Made by a program: the position numbers and the translations under genes. Source: Bacteroidales bacterium (GTDB lineage Bacteria; Bacteroidota; Bacteroidia; Bacteroidales; UBA3824). Taken from it: DNA of 9,060 nt. The notes under the pieces were generated by a model, which made no database searches, was not told where the DNA came from, and saw only the letters and a program-made list of their open reading frames with translations. The stretch's first letter is position 1. Every line of letters starts with the position of its first letter. The DNA is taken from the NCBI GenBank assembly GCA_017645985.1, contig JAGCNK010000083.1, positions 1-9,060 on the forward strand, written 5' to 3'. Below, in pieces: positions 1-4,582 of this stretch.

Positions 1-1451
1 CCAGTAATCTGCGAGTTACCGCCAGTGATTTCGTTCTGTACTGTGGGGAACGAGTAAACCAAATTGTCGAGAACGACAGCAATCTGACGTTTAATATTGT
101 CTTTGGTGATGCGGGCCCATTCTTTAGCGCCCTGACCATTCATAGTCATCGAAACCTGAGCCGAAGCTGTACGGTCGTCGAACTCCTCACGAGCGTTGGT
201 GATAACTTCACCAGTCAAGCATGGGTTGCCACGGTCGGTGCGGATAGCTACAAGTTCGTAGTAGTTAGCGGTCTTGTCCCAATCGGGTGATTTCACACAC
301 CAGAGGAACTTAAGGTCGCGGGGGAAGATGTCGGCAATCTGGGGAAGCGACAAATATTTGTTAACCTTGGCAGTGTCGGCGTAGTGAGCATAACCAACAG
401 CTGCGCCACCAAAGAGGTTGCCCTGGTTGTCGGTGATGGGACGGAGCACTGCAAAGAGAGGATTCTGCTTAGCAAACTGGTCGATAGTGATATTCGACTG
501 GTCAACCTTTGTTGTGTCGGTGGTGGTAAGGAGAGTAGAGTCGCTCAAATCCAAAAGCGATTTGGTAGTGTCAACCTCAGGAGTCTGAGCGTCGGCAACA
601 ACTGCTGTGTTGGCTTTTACTGTGTCGGTAGTAATAGCGCCTTCGGGATTTTCGATATCCAAACCAGCGTCAACCAAAGTCTTCAACTTGGCATCTGCGG
701 CACGCATCTGGCTCCAGATCTCAGTTACGTCGTAAGTTTTCCAGAATTCGAGGTTGGCTGTTCCCTGAAGCATTTTTTTAACGCGCTCGGGATCTTTAAC
801 ACCAGGAAGCTCAACGAGGATACGACCTGTCTGTCCGCTGATACGCTGAATGTTGGGCTGAACCACGCCGAGACGGTCGATACGAGTAGAAAGCACCATA
901 AAGCAGTTGTCGATGGCTGCAAGGCTCTCTTCTTTGAGTACGTCGATAACCTGTTCGTTGGTAGAGTTGAAGTTAACCCTGCCCTTCAATGTTTCTGTGG
1001 TAAAGATAGAAGCAAGTTTGTCGTTGGGATTGAGCTGTTCAAAAGCCTTTCCAAAAAGGGTGATGAAATCTTCCTGACTGTTCTTCTGGTCTTCCTTCGC
1101 TTTTCTCAAAGCGTTGACGAAAGCAGGATCCTGATTGTTGTTTGACAAGGCAACAACTACGTCGGGAACAGAAATTTCAAGGATGACGTTCATACCGCCC
1201 TTGAGGTCGAGACCGAAATTCAGCTCGCGTTCGAGACATTCTTTGTAAGTGTACTTCCTAATCCAAAAAAAATTGTACACTTCTTTACTTCCAATAGAGT
1301 CTAAGTATTTCGCTTCCTTCAGTTCGTCACCGTTGGCGTATTCAACTGCTTTGCCTCTTACGCGCGAGGTAACCCAAGTGAACGAAAGCTGATACAAACT
1401 CGCTAAGGCTAAGAGAATTGCTAATAACCTTATTACTCCTTTGTTTTGCAT
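1..1451 (-). CDS. secDF: Protein translocase subunit SecD, N-terminal part (probably SecDF fusion), cut by window edge
   Basis: The open frame starts at ATG 1451-1449 and runs off the left edge with no stop, giving 483 complete residues. SecD uses the proton-motive force to help complete Sec-dependent export across the inner membrane. Residues about 5-23 are the first membrane helix. The SecD signature GLDLKGGMNVILE lies at about 80-92. The periplasmic P1 domain includes TRIDRLGVVQPNIQRISGQ at 189-207, and VELPGVKD and QGTANLEF up to residue 236. A second P1 stretch includes LTGEVITNAR (412-421), MNGQGAKEWA (437-446) and VLDNLVYSFP (460-469). The transmembrane repeat has not been reached at the edge. 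In Bacteroidota SecD is usually fused to SecF in a protein of about 1000 residues; the fusion is inferred, since the rest lies outside. Residues about 272-320 form a Thr/Asp/Val-rich low-complexity insert. The gene diverges from the hotdog gene and has its own promoter. Confidence 0.96.
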   Translation of the reverse strand, partial: MQNKGVIRLLAILLALASLYQLSFTWVTSRVRGKAVEYANGDELKEAKYLDSIGSKEVYNFFWIRKYTYKECLERELNFGLDLKGGMNVILEISVPDVVVALSNNNQDPAFVNALRKAKEDQKNSQEDFITLFGKAFEQLNPNDKLASIFTTETLKGRVNFNSTNEQVIDVLKEESLAAIDNCFMVLSTRIDRLGVVQPNIQRISGQTGRILVELPGVKDPERVKKMLQGTANLEFWKTYDVTEIWSQMRAADAKLKTLVDAGLDIENPEGAITTDTVKANTAVVADAQTPEVDTTKSLLDLSDSTLLTTTDTTKVDQSNITIDQFAKQNPLFAVLRPITDNQGNLFGGAAVGYAHYADTAKVNKYLSLPQIADIFPRDLKFLWCVKSPDWDKTANYYELVAIRTDRGNPCLTGEVITNAREEFDDRTASAQVSMTMNGQGAKEWARITKDNIKRQIAVVLDNLVYSFPTVQNEITGGNSQIT

Positions 1452-1510
1452 TTGTTCTTCGTTTATTTTGTACTTTTATATTATCTTTAATTAACAATCT
1501 GTGCATTTTA

Positions 1511-1524
1511 TTTGCGGTCGCAAA
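1511..1524. repeat. Near-perfect inverted repeat across the secDF -7 box and start region
   Basis: TTTGCG-GT-CGCAAA has two 6-base arms and a 2-base centre. One arm is the TTTG end of the -7 box and the other lies at the predicted transcription start. It could be a small operator, or a chance result of the common TTTGCG sequence after -7 boxes in this genome. No regulator is identifiable. Confidence 0.3.
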
Positions 1525-1551
1525 TATAGATTTTTTTTTATTCCTAGCAAA
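1521..1551 (-). promoter_or_regulatory. Bacteroidota-type promoter of secDF
   Basis: On the minus strand TTTG (1551-1548) is followed after exactly 19 bases by TATATTTG (1528-1521). This matches the TTTG-N19-21-TAnnTTTG pattern of the Bacteroidota primary sigma factor. Transcription should start near 1515, leaving an untranslated leader of about 60 bases before the secD ATG, longer than the leaders inferred for the other genes here. Confidence 0.8.
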
Positions 1552-1570
1552 GTTTTTTATTTTTTTATTT

Positions 1571-1578
1571 TACCTTTA
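1571..1578 (+). promoter_or_regulatory. Possible weak -7 box for the hotdog gene
   Basis: TACCTTTA lies 30 bases before the ATG at 1609 and differs from TAnnTTTG only in the last base. I see no TTTG at the expected -33 distance. The placement would give a leader of about 25 bases. It is offered only because the gene must have a promoter in this 157-base divergent spacer and nothing better is visible. Confidence 0.2.
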
Positions 1579-1608
1579 CAGCAAATAAAATAATACACCT
1601 TATTATAT

Positions 1609-2004
1609 ATGGAAGATTTAATCGAAAAAACCAAACAACTAATAGGCAAAGACCGTTTTGCAGTGGTCAACGGAATAACCCTCGAAAGCGTTGAAACCGG
1701 CTCGGCTGTTGCCAAAATGATTATCAACGAACAGCATTTCAACGGATTAGGTACTGTGCAGGGCGGAGCCATTTTCACTCTCGCCGATTTGTGCTCGGCC
1801 GCCGCGTCAAATTCTTACGGAGTGCCGGCTGTGGCTCTTTCGTGCAACATCAGCTTCATCAAGGCTGCAAAAGAGGGAGTTCTCACCGCCCGCGCCACCG
1901 AAATTTACCGCCGACGCACCGTGGCAGGATACGAAGTGCGCATCACCGACCAGGACGAAAACCTGATTGCGGTGTTTAATTCCACCACATATATCAAAAA
2001 TTAG
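1609..2004 (+). CDS. PaaI/THEM2-type hotdog-fold acyl-CoA thioesterase
   Basis: This 131-residue protein has the length of a single hotdog domain and no signal peptide, so it should be cytosolic. It would hydrolyse an acyl- or aryl-CoA thioester; the substrate cannot be read from the sequence. The core HFNGLGTVQGGAIFTLAD spans residues 43-60. N45, G52, D60 and S78 fall at the same spacing as the catalytic set described for human THEM2 (N50, G57, D65, S83). The residue before the GG pair is Gln51, where most family members have His. The gene is the only plus-strand gene in the window. It diverges from secDF, and its last 11 bases overlap the end of the convergent glutaminyl cyclase gene. No phenylacetate-degradation genes are nearby, so a PaaI pathway role is not implied. 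Confidence 0.88.
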   Translation: MEDLIEKTKQLIGKDRFAVVNGITLESVETGSAVAKMIINEQHFNGLGTVQGGAIFTLADLCSAAASNSYGVPAVALSCNISFIKAAKEGVLTARATEIYRRRTVAGYEVRITDQDENLIAVFNSTTYIKN

Positions 2005-3097
2005 GAATTTCTACCTGAAACAACTGCGGCCAGTTTTTGCCGGTAACATACAGACGCTTGTTTTTGGAATCGTAGGCTATGCCGTTGAGCACGTCGGTGT
2101 CGTCGGCATACATCGATGACGGAAGAAGTCCGGCAAAATCAATGTAGCTCAGCACCTTGCCCGTGGGTATGTCAATAACTGCCACAAGGTCTGACTGATA
2201 AATATTGGCAAAGAGCAGGTTGTCAACAATTTCTAGCTCGTTGAGCATCTTCACCGGACCATTGCTGTCGTACACCTGCATAATCTTGAAGGTGCCGAAC
2301 GAGTTCTTGTCAACAAAATAGAGATTCTCGCTGCCGTCGGTAAGTATCAGAGTGTCGTTGTGAAGCACCAATCCCCAGCCTTCGGTAGAGATGTCGAACT
2401 CGTGAAGCTTGCTAAACGAGTTTTTGTCGTAAACAAAACCCTTGTGATTTTTCCAGGTAATCTGTATAAGGCGGTCGCCGTCGATTGCGAGACCCTCGCC
2501 AAAATATTCGTCGCCGAGAGCGATGCTCTGCAGAATGTCGCCTTTTTCGAAACCAACCTTGCGGAGCGACGACTTGCGGTTAAGTCCCGTGGACTCGTAC
2601 ATCACACCGTTGTCAAAAACCAGTCCCTGTGTATAGGCGGCGCGGTCGTGAGGAAAACGGTTCACCACCTTGTAGGTAAGACGACGCGGCTCAATGTCGG
2701 ATTTTAACTTGATAGAGGCTGAAAGATATTCGGTTTTGCCACCGTAGACAGCCTCGGCAGAGAGCCTGATCCCTCCTACCCTTAGTTTCTTGGTGTCGAG
2801 CACATATTGCGTGTCGGCAGAATAAGCCGCCACCTGAACGCCGTCGACCAGAAAACGAACCGAATCGGGCACTATCGCAGTGTCGGCAAGCACCTTTAAA
2901 TCATACACATCGCCGCAAACGCCATAGGCGTCGGGATTCTGCGCCACCACTTCGAGCCTGAAATGCGACTTGGGTGCGGTGGTCTGCTGGGCGTTGCCAT
3001 TGCCAGAATGTTTTGTAGAATTGTCGCTTACGTTTTCGCCGCACTGCACAGCGCACGCAGCTATCAAAAACAGAACATATATATAAAGGTGTCTCAT
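1994..3097 (-). CDS. Glutaminyl-peptide cyclotransferase (glutamine cyclotransferase family), lipoprotein
   Basis: This 367-residue protein would convert N-terminal Gln to pyroglutamate. It starts with a lipoprotein signal peptide; the lipobox is IAAC with lipidated Cys15. The following residues are not acidic, so no surface-export signal is evident and a periplasm-facing location is inferred. Residues 21-43 are a polar Ser/Asn/Gln linker and about 45-135 a beta-rich Ig-like domain. The five-bladed propeller of plant/bacterial-type glutaminyl cyclase follows. Its hallmark motifs are YTQGL (155), ESTG (168), FGEGL (199), TWK (214), EGWGL (239), DGS (254), NELE (286), FAN (296), VLNGIAYD (336) and VTGKNWP (351). 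The start codon overlaps the sixA-like stop as ATGA, so the two genes are co-transcribed and probably translationally coupled. The 3' end overlaps the convergent hotdog gene. Family assignment is firm; the partners are inferred. Confidence 0.93.
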   Translation of the reverse strand: MRHLYIYVLFLIAACAVQCGENVSDNSTKHSGNGNAQQTTAPKSHFRLEVVAQNPDAYGVCGDVYDLKVLADTAIVPDSVRFLVDGVQVAAYSADTQYVLDTKKLRVGGIRLSAEAVYGGKTEYLSASIKLKSDIEPRRLTYKVVNRFPHDRAAYTQGLVFDNGVMYESTGLNRKSSLRKVGFEKGDILQSIALGDEYFGEGLAIDGDRLIQITWKNHKGFVYDKNSFSKLHEFDISTEGWGLVLHNDTLILTDGSENLYFVDKNSFGTFKIMQVYDSNGPVKMLNELEIVDNLLFANIYQSDLVAVIDIPTGKVLSYIDFAGLLPSSMYADDTDVLNGIAYDSKNKRLYVTGKNWPQLFQVEIPNF

Positions 3098-3585
3098 TTT
3101 TTCAATTCTTTGGGATTAATGTAATTTTGAAGAGTGAACTGCGAAGTGTCGAAATGCTCCCATGAATCCACGTCTGACACGAGCTCTGCCATACAGCCGG
3201 TGTCCATCAAGATGCGTTTGCCGGCAAGGAAGAGCACGAGATTGCTCCACAGCGGGTTGTGACCAACAATAAGCACAGTTTCAATCTGGTCGTCGAGGCG
3301 ACGTATCACTGCGAGAATCCTGCGCATATCCGAAAAGTAGAAACACTCCTCTACCAGAATCTCCTTAGGATAGGAGGTTGTCTTCTTTACGATAGTGGCG
3401 GTCTGCAACGCGCGGGCAGCAGGCGAGGATACAATGGCGTCGAAGGAGAGCTTCTTCTGCAGCATCGACTTGGCTGTAAGCTTAGCCTCGTCGACACCGC
3501 GGTAGTTGAGCACACGGTCCTTGTCGTCAGCATTGTCGTCTGACCAATCAGATTTGGCATGTCGCAGTATAAGTATTCTCTTCAT
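3094..3585 (-). CDS. sixA: SixA-like phosphohistidine phosphatase (histidine phosphatase superfamily)
   Basis: This 163-residue cytosolic protein matches the short SixA branch of the histidine phosphatase (phosphoglycerate mutase-like) superfamily. The catalytic LRHAKSDW is at residues 7-14, with R8 and the phospho-accepting H9. SSPAARALQTA (53-63) supplies R58, and VGHNP (108-112) supplies the second catalytic H109. The acidic position is probably E79 or E80. E. coli SixA removes phosphate from histidines of phosphorelay or nitrogen-PTS proteins; the target here is unknown. The lone receiver gene at 4125-4499 lies upstream in a separate transcription unit and lacks a histidine phosphotransfer domain. 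This is the first gene of a two-gene operon with the glutaminyl cyclase (4-base ATGA overlap). The start at 3585 is supported by a promoter only about 20 bases upstream. Confidence 0.88.
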   Translation of the reverse strand: MKRILILRHAKSDWSDDNADDKDRVLNYRGVDEAKLTAKSMLQKKLSFDAIVSSPAARALQTATIVKKTTSYPKEILVEECFYFSDMRRILAVIRRLDDQIETVLIVGHNPLWSNLVLFLAGKRILMDTGCMAELVSDVDSWEHFDTSQFTLQNYINPKELKK

Positions 3586-3606
3586 ATTGTTGTCTTACTC
3601 AGACCG

Positions 3607-3638
3607 CAAATATAACAAAAAAATAGATTGCTTGTCAA
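3607..3638 (-). promoter_or_regulatory. Promoter of the sixA-glutaminyl cyclase operon
   Basis: The minus strand carries TATATTTG at 3614-3607, with a TTG at 3638-3636 giving a 21-base spacer. A full TTTG lies at 3642-3639 but gives a 24-base spacer. The -7 box ends 21 bases before the ATG, so the leader would be only about 15 bases. Confidence 0.65.
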
Positions 3639-3703
3639 CAAAAAAGTTAGTTTATTGTTAAAAAAAAGCGGGAACTGCATTTTAAGCGCTGACACATAGG
3701 GAC

Positions 3704-3737
3704 AAAAAAAAGAGAGCTCCGAACGAGAACTCTCTTT
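3704..3737 (-). terminator. Intrinsic terminator reading minus (hairpin A)
   Basis: An 8-base-pair stem (AAAGAGAG 3709-3716 with CTCTCTTT 3730-3737) has a 13-base loop that can form three more pairs (CTC/GAG). On the minus strand the stem runs directly into eight T (3711-3704, partly shared with the stem). On the plus strand there is no T-run after the hairpin, so it should terminate minus transcripts, arriving either from the receiver gene or from the putative small RNA. Confidence 0.7.
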
Positions 3738-3790
3738 AAAACCAAAAATTAACCTAAAACAAACTAATTAACCTAACAAAACTATGAAAA
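3704..3790. repeat. Cassette A: hairpin followed by an AACCTAAAA leader-like segment
   Basis: This cassette is a hairpin (3709-3737) and then a purine/A-rich segment containing AACCTAAAACAAACTAATTA (3751-3770), ending at an ATG (3784). It is a diverged copy of cassette B. The segment resembles the A-rich leaders seen before start codons in Bacteroidota. Here the ATG opens a frame of only 8 codons. Confidence 0.55.
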
Positions 3791-3810
3791 ATAAATTATT
3801 TCCTTCCTAA
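3784..3810 (+). other. Eight-codon open frame MKNKLFPS in cassette A
   Basis: The ATG sits at the end of a leader-like A-rich segment, and the frame stops after Ser8. The first residues resemble the start of a secreted or membrane protein. It may be a leader peptide, the stub of a deleted gene, or chance. No plus promoter with both boxes is visible upstream. Confidence 0.15.
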
Positions 3811-3830
3811 AATTTTGTCTGATTTTGGTT

Positions 3831-3862
3831 AAAAAGGAGTGTTGCAATCACTGCAACACTCC
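3831..3862 (-). terminator. Intrinsic terminator reading minus (hairpin B)
   Basis: A perfect 11-base-pair stem (GGAGTGTTGCA 3836-3846 with TGCAACACTCC 3852-3862) has a 5-base loop. It is followed on the minus strand by five T (3835-3831). No T-run follows on the plus strand. It lies about 110 bases downstream of the minus promoter at 3952-3983. Confidence 0.78.
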
Positions 3863-3915
3863 AGATACAAATAACAACCTAAAATCAAACTATTAACTCA
3901 AAAAAATTATAACAC
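3831..3915. repeat. Cassette B: hairpin followed by an AACCTAAAA leader-like segment
   Basis: This cassette has the same order as cassette A: an A-run, a perfect hairpin (3836-3862), then AACCTAAAATCAAACTATTA (3876-3895). By eye the segment after the hairpin is roughly 70 percent identical to that of cassette A, with small indels. The hairpin stems themselves differ in sequence. Where cassette A has an ATG, cassette B has ATTATAAC and no start codon. Confidence 0.55.
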
Positions 3916-3951
3916 TCACTTTTAAAAAAATCTTTATCAGATTCTTCGTTG

Positions 3952-3983
3952 CAAAACTAAGGCATAAATTTGATAACTCCAAA
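3952..3983 (-). promoter_or_regulatory. Bacteroidota-type promoter with no gene behind it
   Basis: On the minus strand TTTG (3983-3980) is followed by exactly 20 bases and then TAGTTTTG (3959-3952), a full match to both consensus boxes at optimal spacing. The bases after the -7 box (CAACG) resemble those after the other -7 boxes in this window. No protein gene lies downstream before sixA, whose own promoter is at 3607. Confidence 0.68.
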
Positions 3984-4124
3984 TTTTTTCGTCTTTTTTT
4001 GATAAAATTAATGAAAAAATTTTTGTCGTTTTCAAACAACCTCTTTAATATTTTGTGATTCAATTTTTTGAACAAATTTTATCGAAAATTGAAATCGCCT
4101 AAAAAACAAGAAACAAATAAAATG

Positions 4125-4499
4125 TTACTCTTTGTCAGTAAGATAGCGGTCAACTATACGTGACAACTGGTCCTTGTTGATCGGTTTAATCAGATAACCA
4201 TCGAAAATCTTTTGAGCAAGGTCGGCGTCAGAGTCGAGCATATATGCAGTCTGTGCTATAATAACAGCCTCGGGACGCAGTTTTTTGATCTCTTTGGCTG
4301 CCTCAAATCCTCCCATTTCGGGAAGCTTCATATCCATAAGCACAAGGGCGAGTTCGTTTTCGCGAGCTTTCTCTACCGCTGCATAACCGTTGGTGGCACA
4401 TATCAAATTAAAATTGAATGAAGACATCACCTCGGTAAGGTAGAGCATATTGAACTCGTTGTCCTCCACTATCAGCACATTTTTAACACTTTCTGCCAT
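4125..4499 (-). CDS. Stand-alone CheY-like response regulator receiver
   Basis: This 124-residue protein is a single receiver domain with no output domain. The acidic pocket residues are E12 and D13 (VLIVEDNEFN), the phospho-acceptor is D56 (LMDMKLPEMGG), the switch residue is T84 (AQTAYM), and the conserved lysine is K105 (YLIKPIN). All key residues are present, so it should be phosphorylated. The sequence resembles receivers at the ends of hybrid histidine kinases and DivK-type single-domain regulators. It would act by protein-protein contact or as a phosphorelay intermediate. No kinase or histidine phosphotransfer protein lies in the window, and the gene has its own transcription unit. A -7 box about 26 bases upstream supports the chosen ATG. 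The nearest minus-strand terminators are about 265 and 390 bases downstream. Confidence 0.92.
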   Translation of the reverse strand: MAESVKNVLIVEDNEFNMLYLTEVMSSFNFNLICATNGYAAVEKARENELALVLMDMKLPEMGGFEAAKEIKKLRPEAVIIAQTAYMLDSDADLAQKIFDGYLIKPINKDQLSRIVDRYLTDKE

Positions 4500-4525
4500 A
4501 GTTTATTTGTCTTATTATTTCGGCG

Positions 4526-4533
4526 CAAAGGTA
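4526..4533 (-). promoter_or_regulatory. -7 box of the receiver gene
   Basis: TACCTTTG on the minus strand matches TAnnTTTG, followed by CGCCG, and lies 26 bases before the ATG. The -33 position holds only T-rich sequence without TTTG, so this is a half-supported promoter in an 83-base spacer between the aminopeptidase stop and the receiver start. Confidence 0.5.
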
Positions 4534-4582
4534 ATGATTTTTTTCTTTTCTCCTTAAAAAAACCAAAAAAATTTTTGCGTTT

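Larger units (their letters stand above)
3831..3946 (-). ncRNA. Putative small RNA of about 115 nt
   Basis: A complete promoter (3983-3952) and a strong terminator (3862-3831) on the same strand frame about 115 bases with no convincing reading frame. Transcription would start near 3946. The body is AU-rich and unstructured apart from the terminal stem, and it includes the complement of the AACCTAAAA leader-like repeat. I do not recognise a known RNA family. Alternatively the promoter drives read-through to hairpin A, giving about 240 nt, or cassette B is a relic leader of a plus-strand gene. Confidence 0.4.
3586..4124. other. 539-base AT-rich spacer without a convincing protein gene
   Basis: From left to right the spacer holds the sixA promoter, two related hairpin-plus-leader cassettes (A, 3704-3790; B, 3831-3915), a strong minus-strand promoter at 3952-3983, and about 165 bases of very AT-rich DNA up to the receiver stop. 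The one open frame here (60 codons, minus, 3893-4075) is Lys/Phe/Ile/Asn-rich and matches nothing I know. I regard it as composition noise. Confidence 0.7.

Noticed and set aside
384..1145. 253-codon plus-strand open frame
   Set aside because: It lies fully antisense to secD, whose conserved motifs are unmistakable. The frame stays open because of the codon use of the real gene.
3704..3915. CRISPR-like array
   Set aside because: There are only two units, the repeats are diverged and differ in their hairpins, and no spacers of regular length or cas genes are present.
3893..4075. 60-codon minus-strand frame in the spacer
   Set aside because: Its Lys/Phe/Ile/Asn-rich product reflects AT-rich DNA. 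It would overlap the good promoter at 3952-3983, and I recognise no family.
4061..4091. AT-only hairpin (AATTTT/AAAATT with loop ATCG) downstream of the receiver
   Set aside because: The stem has six AT pairs and no T-run after it on the minus strand, so it is too weak to call a terminator.
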